From assembly GCA_016180765.1 (NCBI GenBank), contig JACPAP010000265.1, positions 1 through 31,620 of the forward strand: a DNA stretch of 31,620 bases, given 5' to 3'. Below are positions 1-7,724 of this stretch, one piece after another. The stretch's first letter is position 1. Each line of letters opens with the position of its first letter. The notes beneath the pieces were generated by a model. It did not search any database and was not told the origin of the DNA. It worked only from the letters and a program-made list of their open reading frames with translations. This DNA is from Gemmatimonadota bacterium. GTDB taxonomy: Bacteria > Gemmatimonadota > Gemmatimonadetes > Gemmatimonadales > GWC2-71-9. A program made the translations under genes and the position numbers.

Positions 1-162
1 GGTCCAGCCCAGCTGGTCATCGGCCGCGATCAGCGTGAGCGGGTAGACGACCACCTTGAGGCCGGCCAGCCCGGCGGTCGGGAGGGGTGCCGTCGGGGAA
101 GGAGCCGTCGCCGTCGGCTGGGAGCCGCTGCAGGCTATCGCAAGGAGCAGCCCCGCGAGCAC
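1..162 (-). CDS. N-terminus of a lipoprotein, partial at window edge
   Basis: A reading frame on the minus strand is open from a GTG at 162 to the left edge, giving 54 codons. The product begins MLAGLLLAIACSGSQ: a short hydrophobic segment followed by a lipobox-like AIAC, then a Ser/Thr/Pro/Ala-rich linker and a segment KVVVYPLTLIAADDQLGWT that looks like the first strand of a folded domain. This suggests a lipid-anchored envelope protein. The function is not recognisable from this fragment. The GTG directly abuts a GGGAAAGG-type repeat (162-232), so no normal ribosome binding site is visible and the true start could differ. It lies downstream of the SDR gene in the same direction. Confidence 0.6.
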   Translation of the reverse strand, partial: MLAGLLLAIACSGSQPTATAPSPTAPLPTAGLAGLKVVVYPLTLIAADDQLGWT

Positions 163-232
163 GGGAAAGGGGAAAGGGGAAAGGGGAAACGGTCGATACC
201 CCACGTTTCCCGTTTCCCCTTTCCCGTTTCCC
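162..232. repeat. GGGAAACGGGAAAGG word repeat, inverted
   Basis: A purine-rich run of GGGAAAGG units (162-191) is followed after about 12 bases by its pyrimidine-rich inverse (204-232, TTTCCCG units), so the two arms can pair. It belongs to the same family as 7023-7055, 11828-11899 and 24482-24558. It lies between the SDR stop and the lipoprotein start and could act as a terminator or transcript-processing hairpin; that role is inference. Confidence 0.8.
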
Positions 233-328
233 GAAGTGTTCCGAGACGAGGAGCTGAAGCTCGGCACAGTGCTGTCTGATGGTGTCACCAGGATCTGCAA
301 CTTACCCTGGCCGCCGACGGCCGAACAG

Positions 329-1084
329 TCAGGCCAGCGTCAGACCCCCATCCACCACGATCACCTGCCCGGTGATGTGGCGGGCCTCCTCGGAGCACAG
401 GAACGTCACGACGTGAGCCACGTCTTCCGGCTCGGCGACCCGTCCGAGCAGCGATTCTTTCTCCGCGCGCTCCAGCACCTCCGGCGGCAGTTTGGCCAGC
501 ATTTCGGTGCGGACGAACCCCGGCGCCACCGCGTTCACGTTCACGTTGGTGGCCCCGAGGTCCACGGCGGCCGACCGCGTCAGCCCGATGACCGCGGCTT
601 TGCTGGCCGCGTAGTTGGCGATGCCGAATCCCGGGGTGTACGCTTGGTGGGACGCGACGTTCACGATCTTGCCGTAGTGCTGTTTCCGGAACGCCGGGGC
701 CACCGCGCGCAGGCAGTGAAAGGCCCCGGTGACGTTGGTGTCGAGCACCTCGCGCCAGGCGTCATCCCCCATCCGCCACAGCGCGCCGTCGTGGGCGATG
801 CCGGCGTTGTTGACCAGATAATGCACGCCACCCAGCTCCGCCTTGGACGTCTCCACGAAGGCGTTGACCGCGTCGGCGTCCCGCACGTCGCAGACCGCGC
901 AGTACACTTCGATGCCGAGGCCCCGGAGCGCCGTTTCCGTGAGCAGGGCCTGCGCGGCGATGTCCCGATTGGGCAGCAGCACGTAGTTGAACGCCACGTG
1001 CACGCCCCGGCGGGCGAAGTCCAGGGCGACGGCGCGGCCCAGCCCGGTGGCGCCCCCGGTGACGATCGCCACGTTGCCCTTCAT
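329..1084 (-). CDS. SDR-family 3-oxoacyl-ACP reductase-like oxidoreductase
   Basis: A 251-residue classical short-chain dehydrogenase/reductase with a Rossmann fold. The cofactor motif TGGATGLG is at residues 9-16, NNAG at 92-95, and the full catalytic tetrad is visible: N117, S145, Y158 and K162 (YAASK). The C-terminus TGQVIVVDGG is typical of FabG-like enzymes. The likely reaction is NAD(P)H-dependent reduction of a keto group on an acyl thioester or similar substrate, in the cytoplasm; the substrate cannot be told from sequence. ATG at 1084 was chosen because the conserved first beta strand (NVAIVTGG) starts four residues later; an in-frame extension to 1267 has no family similarity. It is divergent from cstA across about 200 bp that contains a perfect 14-bp palindrome. 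Confidence 0.88.
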   Translation of the reverse strand: MKGNVAIVTGGATGLGRAVALDFARRGVHVAFNYVLLPNRDIAAQALLTETALRGLGIEVYCAVCDVRDADAVNAFVETSKAELGGVHYLVNNAGIAHDGALWRMGDDAWREVLDTNVTGAFHCLRAVAPAFRKQHYGKIVNVASHQAYTPGFGIANYAASKAAVIGLTRSAAVDLGATNVNVNAVAPGFVRTEMLAKLPPEVLERAEKESLLGRVAEPEDVAHVVTFLCSEEARHITGQVIVVDGGLTLA

Positions 1085-1214
1085 CTCACGGGACTCGACG
1101 CGCTTGGGGCTCTCGCGCGGTGCCACGGCCGCGCCCGACGCCTGCCCGCGCTCCTCGCCGAAGATGGACCCAGAGTGGAACGGAATGGGGTTGCCGCCCG
1201 CGTCAGTGGAGCAC

Positions 1215-1228
1215 CGAACGTACGTTCG
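1215..1228. promoter_or_regulatory. perfect 14-bp palindrome, candidate operator
   Basis: CGAACGTACGTTCG is a perfect inverted repeat in the divergent intergenic region between the SDR gene (-) and cstA (+). Its length and symmetry fit a TetR-type operator. No regulator gene is adjacent, so the assignment is inference. Confidence 0.35.
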
Positions 1229-1251
1229 AAACCGCCGGGGAGCAACCAGGG

Positions 1252-1280
1252 TTGCCGACCACGCCATCAGGCCGCATTCT
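1252..1280 (+). promoter_or_regulatory. weak candidate sigma70-type promoter for cstA
   Basis: TTGCCG (1252-1257), a 17-base spacer and CATTCT (1275-1280) resemble a poor -35/-10 pair. A start site about seven bases further on would fall at the cstA ATG, which has no visible Shine-Dalgarno sequence, so a leaderless transcript is possible. The match to consensus is weak. Confidence 0.2.
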
Positions 1281-1288
1281 CTCTATCC

Positions 1289-3334
1289 ATGAACCAACCC
1301 TGGTCCATCCTGCTCTGGGCCGCCATCTCCACCGCCGGCGCGGCGGGCTTCGCGGTGCTGGCGCTGCACCGCGGCGAGTCGGTGAACGCCGCCTGGCTGG
1401 TCATCGCGGCGGTGTGCACCTACATGGTGGGCTACCGCTTCTACGCGCGGTTCATCGCTCGGCGCATTATGGAGCTGGACGACCGTCGCGCCACGCCCGC
1501 CGAACGGCTCAACAACGGCCGGGACTTCGTGCCCACCAACAAGTGGGTGCTCTACGGGCACCATTTCGCCGCCATCGCCGGCGCCGGCCCGCTGGTAGGT
1601 CCGGTACTCGCCGCGCAGTTCGGGTATCTGCCTGGCACGCTGTGGCTGATCATCGGCGTGGTGCTGGGCGGCGCGGTGCAGGACTTCGTCACTCTGTTCG
1701 CCTCGGTCCGCCGCGACGGCAAGTCGCTGGGCCAGATGGCCAAGGAGGAGGTCAACAAGGTCACCGGGGTCGCGGCCATGGTCGCCATCCTGGCGATCAT
1801 GATCATCCTGCTGGCGGTCCTGGCCCTGGTGGTGGTCCGGGCCCTGGCCGAGAGCCCCTGGGGCGCCTTCACCATCGCCTGCACCATTCCCATCGCGCTG
1901 CTCATGGGCTGGTGGATGAAGGTGGTGCGGCCGGGGCGCGCCCTGGAGGCCTCGCTGGCGGGCGCCTTCCTGCTGATGCTCGCCCTGTGGGGCGGCAAGC
2001 TGGTCTCCGAGCACCCCCGACTGGCCGAGATCTTCACGCTGGACGCGACCGCCATCTCGGGTTGGTTGATCGCGTACGGATTCATCGCCTCGGTGCTGCC
2101 GGTCTGGATGCTGCTCTGCCCCCGGGACTACCTCTCCACGTTTCTCAAGATCGGCACCGTGGTGGCGCTGGCGATCGGCATCCTGGTGGTGCTGCCGCCG
2201 CTCAAGATGCCGGCCTTCACGCCGTTCGTGGACGGCACCGGGCCCATCTTTGCCGGCAAGGTGTTCCCGTTCGCGTTCATCACGATCGCCTGCGGCGCCA
2301 TCAGCGGATTCCATTCCCTGGTGGCGTCCGGCACCACGCCCAAGATGATCATGCGGGAGTCCCACGTGCCCACGATCGGGTACGGCGGGATGCTGATGGA
2401 GTCGTTCGTGGGCGTGATGGCGATGTGCGCCGCCGGCATCCTGGACCCCGGGGTCTATTTCGCCATCAACGCGCCGGCCGGCCTGCTGGGCACCACGCTG
2501 GAGCAGGCCTCGCAGACGGTCGCCGGGTGGGGCTTCACGCTGAACCCGGAGGACATGGCCGCGCTGACCGCGTCGGTGGGCGAGCAGAACCTGCTCTCCC
2601 GGACCGGCGGCGCGCCGTCGCTCGCGGTGGGCATGGCGCAGATCTTCGCCGGGCTCTCCAGCGCCATCGGGGGCCAGGCGCTCACCGCCATGTGGTACCA
2701 CTTCGCCATCATGTTCGAGGCGCTGTTTATTCTCACCACCGTGGACACGGGGACCCGGGTAGGCCGATTCATGCTCCAGGAGCTGGTGGGCCATGTGTCG
2801 CCGCGCTTCGGCCGGACGTCCTGGTATCCGAGCATCCTGCTCGCCAGCGCGCTGGTGGTGGGGGGCTGGGGCTACTTCCTGGTGCAGGGGGTGCTCGACC
2901 CGCTGGGCGGGATCAACTCGCTGTGGCCGTTGTTCGGGATCAGCAACCAGCTGCTCGCGGCCATCGCGCTCACCGTGGCGACCACCATCATCATCAAGAT
3001 GCGGAAGGCGCGCTACGCCTGGGTCACCCTGCTACCGCTGGCGTGGCTGGGCACGGTGACCATCAGCGCCGGGGTGGCCAAGGTCTTCGCCTCCGATCCG
3101 CGGCTGGGGTTCATCGCGCACGCGCGATCGTTGGTCGGGAGCGCGGACCCCTCGGCGGGCCGCCTGATGTTCAATGACTATCTCAACGCCGGGCTGGCCC
3201 TGGCGTTCATGGCCGTGGTGGTGCTGGTGATCGTGGCGGCGGCGCGCGAATGGTTCGGGATCCTGTGGCAGAAGAAGGAGCCGGTGATCCAGGAATCGCC
3301 GTTCGTGCCTAGCGGTTACGCGGCCGGCGACTGA
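1289..3334 (+). CDS. cstA: carbon starvation protein A (CstA) family transporter
   Basis: A 681-residue polytopic inner-membrane protein, close to the length of E. coli CstA (about 700). Hydrophobic segments run through nearly the whole chain. Family-typical stretches include FVPTNKWVLYGHHFAAIAGA and GPLVGPVLAAQFGYLPG in the N-terminal third, GAISGFHSLVASGTTPKM in the middle and GGINSLWPLFGISNQLLAA near the C-terminus. Known members take up pyruvate or peptides when carbon is limiting. The ATG at 1289 begins the first hydrophobic segment (MNQPWSILLWAAI); the same frame is open far upstream, but that part lies over the SDR gene and is not protein-like. No Shine-Dalgarno sequence is evident before the start. 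The short YjiX/YbdD partner often found next to cstA is not seen here. Confidence 0.95.
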   Translation: MNQPWSILLWAAISTAGAAGFAVLALHRGESVNAAWLVIAAVCTYMVGYRFYARFIARRIMELDDRRATPAERLNNGRDFVPTNKWVLYGHHFAAIAGAGPLVGPVLAAQFGYLPGTLWLIIGVVLGGAVQDFVTLFASVRRDGKSLGQMAKEEVNKVTGVAAMVAILAIMIILLAVLALVVVRALAESPWGAFTIACTIPIALLMGWWMKVVRPGRALEASLAGAFLLMLALWGGKLVSEHPRLAEIFTLDATAISGWLIAYGFIASVLPVWMLLCPRDYLSTFLKIGTVVALAIGILVVLPPLKMPAFTPFVDGTGPIFAGKVFPFAFITIACGAISGFHSLVASGTTPKMIMRESHVPTIGYGGMLMESFVGVMAMCAAGILDPGVYFAINAPAGLLGTTLEQASQTVAGWGFTLNPEDMAALTASVGEQNLLSRTGGAPSLAVGMAQIFAGLSSAIGGQALTAMWYHFAIMFEALFILTTVDTGTRVGRFMLQELVGHVSPRFGRTSWYPSILLASALVVGGWGYFLVQGVLDPLGGINSLWPLFGISNQLLAAIALTVATTIIIKMRKARYAWVTLLPLAWLGTVTISAGVAKVFASDPRLGFIAHARSLVGSADPSAGRLMFNDYLNAGLALAFMAVVVLVIVAAAREWFGILWQKKEPVIQESPFVPSGYAAGD

Positions 3335-3352
3335 CGCTTGCGCGCAGCGACG

Positions 3353-3392
3353 GGTCCCTGCGGGCGCTTTCGTAGCGGCGGCCTTGACGACC
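3353..3392. repeat. partial relative of the 23387-23591 hairpin core
   Basis: The stretch GGGTCCCTGCGGGCG followed by GCGGCGGCCTTGAC resembles 23450-23490 (GGGTCCCTGAGCGGGCG followed by GGCGACGGCCTTGAT) with similar spacing. It sits in the 113-bp gap between cstA and the amidase, just after the cstA stop codon. The similarity was spotted by eye and is degenerate. Confidence 0.4.
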
Positions 3393-3447
3393 CGCCCGTA
3401 CGCGTTAATCCACCCATAGGATACCACACTTAATCACGAGTCCTCAC

Positions 3448-5067
3448 ATGGAACCCATCCCCTCGCTGTCCCGCCGAGAGTTCATCGAACGAAGTACCCT
3501 GGCCGCCGCCGCGGCCGCCGCCGCGCTGCCGCGCTTCGAGCTCCCTCCCGTCCAGCAGGCGGGCCCGCTGGACGAGATGACCGTGGCGCAGCTTCAGGCC
3601 GACATGCAGAGCGGCAGGCGGACGTCGCGCAGCATCACGCAGGCGTATGTCCGGCGCATCGCGGCCCTGGACCGCCAGGGGCCCTCGCTGCGAACCGTCC
3701 TGGAGACCAACCCCGACGCCCTCCAGATCGCGGAGCAGCTGGACGCGGAGCGCAAGCAGGGAAGGGTGCGCGGGCCGCTCCACGGGATTCCCGTGATCAT
3801 CAAGGACAACATCGACACGCACGACCGGATGCAGACCACGGCCGGTTCCCTGGCGCTGGAGGGCAACTTTGCCGAGCGCGACGCGTTCCTGGTGGAGCGG
3901 CTGCGGGCGGCAGGCGCCGTGATCCTGGCCAAGGCGAATCTCTCCGAGTGGGCCAACTTCCGCTCCAGCCGCTCGTCGTCCGGGTGGAGCGGCCGCGGCC
4001 GGCAGTGCAAGAATCCCTACGTCTTGGACCGGAATCCCAGCGGGTCCAGCTCGGGGTCGGCCGTCGCCGCGAGCGCCAATTACTGCGCCGTCGCCATCGG
4101 CACGGAGACGGACGGGTCCATTGTCAGTCCTTCCAACGCCTGCGGCATCGTGGGCCTCAAGCCCACCGTCGGTTTGGTGAGCCGCGCCGGCGTGATTCCC
4201 ATCGCCCACAGCCAGGACACCGCTGGGCCCATGTGCCGCACCGTGGGCGACGCCGCGGCCCTGCTGAGCGGGATGACGGGCGTGGACCCGCGTGACCCGG
4301 CGACCGCCGATTCCGAGGGCCACATCGCTCCGGACTATACGGCGTTCCTCGACGCCGATGGGTTGCGCGGCGCACGGATCGGGGTGCGCGCGCGGACCGG
4401 TAACAACCCGGTTATCAACGCACTGGTCGAGAACGCGATCAAGGTCCTCCGGGACCACGGGGCGGAGGTGGTTGATCCGGCGGACATCGAGACGGCGGGC
4501 CAGCTGGGCAGTGCCGAGCGCGACGTGCTGGAATACGAATTCAAGCACGATCTCAACCTGTATCTCGCGACCATGCCGGCGAACGTGAAGTACCGCACCC
4601 TGGCGGACATCATCGCGTTCAACGAGGCGAACAAGAACCGTGAGATGCCGTACTTCGGACAGGAGATCTTCATCGCGTGCCAGGCCAGAGGTCCGCTCAC
4701 CGAGCAGGCGTACCTCGACGCCCGGGCCAAGTGTGTCGAGCTCACGCGGGCCAAGGGCATTGACGCCACCATGGACAAGCACCGGCTGGACGCGATGATG
4801 GGACCGTCAGGCGGGCCGGCGGGCATCGTGGACCTGGTGACGATGACCGGTGGCGGCGGTGGTGGTGGCAGCTCGCAGTTCCCGGCGGTGTCAGGCTACC
4901 CGCACATCACCGTGCCGGCCGGATTCTACATGGGGCTGCCGATGGGCATTTCGTTCTTCGGGCGCGCGTGGAGCGAGTCCGTGTTGATCCGGATCGCGTA
5001 CGCGTTCGAGCAGGCGACGAGGGCGAGGAAGGCGCCGACGTTCATTCCAACGATCGTGTTGAGCTGA
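3448..5067 (+). CDS. Tat-exported amidase-signature family hydrolase
   Basis: A 539-residue amidase-signature enzyme that hydrolyses amide bonds; the substrate is unknown. The N-terminus [15 protein letters not shown] has a twin-arginine motif and an alanine-rich hydrophobic segment, indicating Tat export. The Ser-cisSer-Lys triad is visible: K119 in IKDN, S200 in [10 protein letters not shown] and S224 in TDGSIVSPS, where the usual GGS is DGS. A Gly-rich insertion ([10 protein letters not shown]) precedes the C-terminal [12 protein letters not shown] block. The C-terminus [16 protein letters not shown] is standard for the family, so the gene is intact. The 3' end (4985-5029) is repeated after the next gene, at 5508-5552. 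A second amidase of similar design lies at 11903-13477. Confidence 0.93.
   Translation: MEPIPSLSRREFIERSTLAAAAAAAALPRFELPPVQQAGPLDEMTVAQLQADMQSGRRTSRSITQAYVRRIAALDRQGPSLRTVLETNPDALQIAEQLDAERKQGRVRGPLHGIPVIIKDNIDTHDRMQTTAGSLALEGNFAERDAFLVERLRAAGAVILAKANLSEWANFRSSRSSSGWSGRGRQCKNPYVLDRNPSGSSSGSAVAASANYCAVAIGTETDGSIVSPSNACGIVGLKPTVGLVSRAGVIPIAHSQDTAGPMCRTVGDAAALLSGMTGVDPRDPATADSEGHIAPDYTAFLDADGLRGARIGVRARTGNNPVINALVENAIKVLRDHGAEVVDPADIETAGQLGSAERDVLEYEFKHDLNLYLATMPANVKYRTLADIIAFNEANKNREMPYFGQEIFIACQARGPLTEQAYLDARAKCVELTRAKGIDATMDKHRLDAMMGPSGGPAGIVDLVTMTGGGGGGGSSQFPAVSGYPHITVPAGFYMGLPMGISFFGRAWSESVLIRIAYAFEQATRARKAPTFIPTIVLS
4985..5029 (+). repeat. 45-bp direct repeat, copy A (amidase 3' end)
   Basis: This segment codes for the amidase C-terminal [14 protein letters not shown] and matches 5508-5552 at 41 of 45 positions by manual alignment. 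The copies bracket the HigA-like gene. Confidence 0.85.
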
Positions 5068-5087
5068 CTGGTCGCTGTGGAGACGAT

Positions 5088-5510
5088 ATGACGGCCGACG
5101 TTGTTATCCGACCTATCAAGACGGAGGACGACTACGAGCGGGCACTGGCTGCCGCAGATCGTCTGATGGATGCCGAGCCGGACACGGCCGAAGGCGACCT
5201 GCTCGATGTGTGGGTGACACTGATCGAAGCCTACGAGGCCAAGCGCTGGCCGATTGACTTGCCGGACCCCATCGAGGCCATTCGCTTCCGCATGGAGCAA
5301 CAGCACCTGCGGCCCAAGGATCTCGAGCCGTTTCTGGGACCGAGCGGGCGAGTCTCGGAGGTGCTAAACCGCCGCCGGCCGCTGACGCTCGGAATGATTC
5401 GGCGCCTGGAGCGCGGGCTGGGCATCCCGGCTCGTATTCTTATTCGTGAAGCGCCGAAGCGGCCGATGACTCGACGGCAGGGAAGGAAGCGCGGAGCAAG
5501 CCGCCGCTGA
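5088..5510 (+). CDS. HigA-like XRE-family antitoxin/regulator, solitary
   Basis: A 140-residue protein of the HigA-type antitoxin group (COG5499-like). An N-terminal helical part (IKTEDDYERALAAADRLM) precedes a C-terminal XRE helix-turn-helix, roughly residues 65-120, with LRPKDLEPFLGPSGRVSEVL and RPLTLGMIRRLERGLGIPA. Such proteins bind DNA and usually repress their own toxin-antitoxin operon. ATG 5088 follows a GGAG at 5079-5082 with good spacing. Its stop codon lies inside the second copy of a 45-bp repeat of the amidase end. No HigB/RelE-like toxin is present on either side: the amidase ends 20 bases upstream and the next ORF does not resemble one. It is therefore either an orphan antitoxin or one retargeted to other promoters. 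Confidence 0.8.
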   Translation: MTADVVIRPIKTEDDYERALAAADRLMDAEPDTAEGDLLDVWVTLIEAYEAKRWPIDLPDPIEAIRFRMEQQHLRPKDLEPFLGPSGRVSEVLNRRRPLTLGMIRRLERGLGIPARILIREAPKRPMTRRQGRKRGASRR

Positions 5511-5552
5511 TCAAGATCGCGTACGCGTTCGAGTAGGCGACCAGGGCGAGGA
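5508..5552 (+). repeat. 45-bp direct repeat, copy B (amidase 3' remnant)
   Basis: A second copy of the amidase 3' end. Translated in the amidase frame it reads LIKIAYAFE, then a TAG stop, then ATRAR. One substitution (CAG to TAG) creates that stop. The copy also supplies the TGA stop of the HigA-like gene (5508-5510). Confidence 0.85.
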
Positions 5553-5571
5553 TGCCGGTCCCGAGCCGCAA

Positions 5572-5859
5572 TTGGCGCTGGCCGTAGACCGGCGTTACGA
5601 CCGGGTGCCGCGGTTGCCGGGAGTGGATGAGCAGGTCCGGGAGGCGGTGTTGCACCGGATGGAGCAGCCCTTCCCCTTCGCCGCGCTCGCGGCTCGGTTC
5701 CCGGACGTGACCGCTCCAAGGCTTCGCCGGGTGCTGGATCAGTTGCGAAGGGAGGGGCGAATCGTTCGGACCGGAGCGGGGCGGGGAGCTCGCTGGACGA
5801 CGACGGCCAAAAACGTCAGTTCCTCGCGCGGCGAACTGGAAGCCGCGCCGGAATCATAA
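5572..5859 (+). CDS. small hypothetical protein, winged-helix-like
   Basis: A 95-residue ORF with a TTG start. No family is recognised with confidence. The central segment (FAALAARFPDVTAPRL, then VLDQLRREGRIVRTGAGRGARW) has the spacing of a winged helix-turn-helix: a recognition helix followed by a short two-stranded wing. This would make it a small DNA-binding protein or the C-terminal fragment of a larger regulator. The frame is open upstream through the amidase remnant, so it may be a 5'-truncated relic. It follows the HigA-like gene in the same direction, and no Shine-Dalgarno sequence is seen. Confidence 0.4.
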   Translation: MALAVDRRYDRVPRLPGVDEQVREAVLHRMEQPFPFAALAARFPDVTAPRLRRVLDQLRREGRIVRTGAGRGARWTTTAKNVSSSRGELEAAPES

Positions 5860-5866
5860 CCGCCAG

Positions 5867-6424
5867 CTATTCGATCCTCGGTCCTTGGGTGGGATCATCC
5901 ACTCGAACACCCAGCTTGAGCGAGCTCAGCACCTCATCCCACACGCCGCTGAATCGTCCCTCATCCTCCGGCCAGAAATCGAACGTGATCAGGCACTGAG
6001 CGCCGTTCCCGCGTGCGAGGCACATGCGTGAGCGGCACTCGCGATGCTCGCCCGGGTCAACCACGCGGAGCTCAGTCCAGGCAAGTGTCAGTCCCTCCCG
6101 CGTCTCCTCGTGCACCGGTCCGGTGGCGATGTGGTCCCGCTCGTCACCCTCGGCGGCCTCGAGGAGGAGCTTCGACAGCGGCAACCCGCTGAAGTCCACG
6201 GGTAGCAGCAGCCGCAGGCAAGACACCGCGAGCAGGCAGCTACTATCCTCCGCGGTCGGCCCGTCTCGGAGGTTGATCTGGGGAGGCGGACCAGGTTCCA
6301 TGCTCCAGTGGGCGGGGAACTCCAGCAGCACCGCCCCGCGGTCCAGGACCAGGATCTTGTGGCCCGGCTTGGCCGTCCAGCCGTGATCCCCCGGTAGTTG
6401 ATAGGTCTCCCTGGTCCATTCCAT
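5867..6424 (-). CDS. hypothetical protein coupled to MFS transporter
   Basis: A 185-residue protein of unknown function with no signal peptide or membrane segment. It starts MEWTRETYQLPGDHGW and ends with a segment (ITFDFWPEDEGRFSG, then VWDEVLSSLKLG) that resembles the last strand and helix of small PsbP/DcrB-like folds; this comparison is tentative. ATG 6424 lies four bases after the MFS stop, with GAAGG (from the MFS 3' end) correctly spaced upstream, so it is probably translated together with the transporter. A longer in-frame start at 6457 would overlap the MFS gene and seems less likely. Confidence 0.65.
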   Translation of the reverse strand: MEWTRETYQLPGDHGWTAKPGHKILVLDRGAVLLEFPAHWSMEPGPPPQINLRDGPTAEDSSCLLAVSCLRLLLPVDFSGLPLSKLLLEAAEGDERDHIATGPVHEETREGLTLAWTELRVVDPGEHRECRSRMCLARGNGAQCLITFDFWPEDEGRFSGVWDEVLSSLKLGVRVDDPTQGPRIE

Positions 6425-6428
6425 CCGA

Positions 6429-7631
6429 TCAACCTTCTCGCAGCGCGCCAGCGCCACGGACCAGCAGGAGGACCGCCAGCAGCGCGGCCCCCAACGCGCT
6501 CAGCCCCAACGCGTAAGGCCCGCCCAGGCGCGCATAGGCTGTTCCGAACACCATCCCGCCTGCGAGCCCGGCAATTCCCACGCTCGCGTGGTACACCCCG
6601 AATCCACTGCCGGTCTTTTGGTCGCGCGCCGCCGCGGCCACAAAGGCCCGCTCGGGCGATTCCGTGAGCGCCGCCACGAACCCAAACACGAGAAACCAAC
6701 CCACCCCGGCAATCGCGGTGGGTGCCGTCGCGAGCCCGACGCACACCAGGCCGTACAGCACCCAGCCACCCAGCATGACGCGCCGGGGCCCGAATACATC
6801 GGCCAGCTTCCCGCCGGGGTAGCTGCCGAAGGTCCGGATCACGTGCAACCCGGCCCACACTAACGGCACGAGGGCAACAGAAAGCCGCAGATCCTGGAGC
6901 CTGAGCAGCAGCAGGGTTTCGGGGAAGCGAGCCAAGGAGAACAGCACGACCAGCAAGAAGACGAACGGCGAGGATCGAGGGGGATCGGACACGACCAAGT
7001 CGGGGGCCGGCCCCGGCTCCACCTTTCCCGTTCCCCGTTTCCCGTTTCCCGTTCCTCTCATCGCCCACACCACTACAGCGACCGCGACGATCCCGGGCGC
7101 GACGCTGGCCAGGATTACCCCGTCAGGCGTGAGGCCCGCCCCCGACAGCAGCGCCGCCGCCAGGAGGGGCCCCACCACCGCTCCCGCATGATCCATGGCG
7201 CGGTGGAACCCGAACGCCCGGCCCCGCATCTCGGGCGGCGCGACGTCGGCGATCACCGCGTCTCGCGGCGGTGTGCGGACCCCCTTCCCCACCCGGTCCG
7301 CGGCGCGCAGCGCAATTACCTGCCACGCCGCGCTGGTAGCGCCGATCACCGGGCGCGTCACGGCCGCCACCAGATACCCCGCGATCACCAGCGGGCGCCG
7401 CCATCGCGGGCGATCGGCCAGCCAGCCCGCCCACAGCTTGGCTAGCGAGGCCGTGAGCTCGGAAATCCCGTCGAACAGACCCAGCGAGATCGCCCCGCCT
7501 CCCAGCGTCCGGGTGACCAGCGCCGGGATCAGCGGGTAGATCATCTCGCTCGCGAGGTCGTTGAAAAACGAGACCGCGCCTAGCGACTTGACGAGGGCGG
7601 GAAGCTTGTTGCCGCGCGCGGACGGCGTCAT
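6429..7631 (-). CDS. MFS transporter with in-frame repeat in central loop
   Basis: A 400-residue major facilitator superfamily protein, the usual size for 12 membrane segments. The loop between TM2 and TM3 reads GWLADRPRWRRPLV (MFS signature region) and the N-half contains RVGKGVRTPPRDAVIADVAP, typical of a subgroup of bacterial multidrug-like exporters. The cargo is unknown. The central cytoplasmic loop after TM6 contains RGTGNGKRGTGK, encoded by a GGGAAACGGGAACGG-type word repeat (7023-7055) otherwise found between genes; the frame is kept. The ATG at 7631 directly abuts another palindromic GC repeat (7632-7721), leaving no visible ribosome binding site. Downstream, a 185-residue hypothetical is translationally coupled. 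Confidence 0.88.
   Translation of the reverse strand: MTPSARGNKLPALVKSLGAVSFFNDLASEMIYPLIPALVTRTLGGGAISLGLFDGISELTASLAKLWAGWLADRPRWRRPLVIAGYLVAAVTRPVIGATSAAWQVIALRAADRVGKGVRTPPRDAVIADVAPPEMRGRAFGFHRAMDHAGAVVGPLLAAALLSGAGLTPDGVILASVAPGIVAVAVVVWAMRGTGNGKRGTGKVEPGPAPDLVVSDPPRSSPFVFLLVVLFSLARFPETLLLLRLQDLRLSVALVPLVWAGLHVIRTFGSYPGGKLADVFGPRRVMLGGWVLYGLVCVGLATAPTAIAGVGWFLVFGFVAALTESPERAFVAAAARDQKTGSGFGVYHASVGIAGLAGGMVFGTAYARLGGPYALGLSALGAALLAVLLLVRGAGALREG
7023..7055 (-). repeat. word repeat inside the MFS coding sequence
   Basis: CTTTCCCGTTCCCCG and following TTTCCCG units match the intergenic repeat family. It is read in frame as a Gly/Lys/Arg/Asn-rich linker between the two six-helix halves of the transporter. 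Confidence 0.8.
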
Positions 7632-7721
7632 CCCGGGGCCCGGGGACCGGGATCCGGGATCCGGGGGGTCGCCGGCCGCTTTCGCGCCCCCGGCCCCCGG
7701 ACCCCGAACCCCGAACCCCGG
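7632..7721. repeat. GC-rich inverted repeat between DUF885 and MFS genes
   Basis: CCGGGGCCCGGGGACCGGGA-type units (7632-7669) face their inverse (7687-7721, CCCCGAACCCCG units). It fills essentially the whole gap between the DUF885 stop (7725) and the MFS start (7631). It could form a strong hairpin in the mRNA immediately ahead of the MFS start codon. Confidence 0.75.
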
Positions 7722-7724
7722 CCG

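Noticed and set aside
1120..3177. Long ORF of 685 codons overlapping cstA
   Set aside because: Its product is Arg/Gly/His-rich low-complexity sequence typical of an out-of-frame reading of high-GC DNA; the cstA frame is strongly conserved.
5088..5859. Complete toxin-antitoxin pair with the 95-residue ORF as toxin
   Set aside because: The ORF looks like a winged helix, lacks RelE/HigB features, starts at TTG without a binding site and lies in an amidase remnant.
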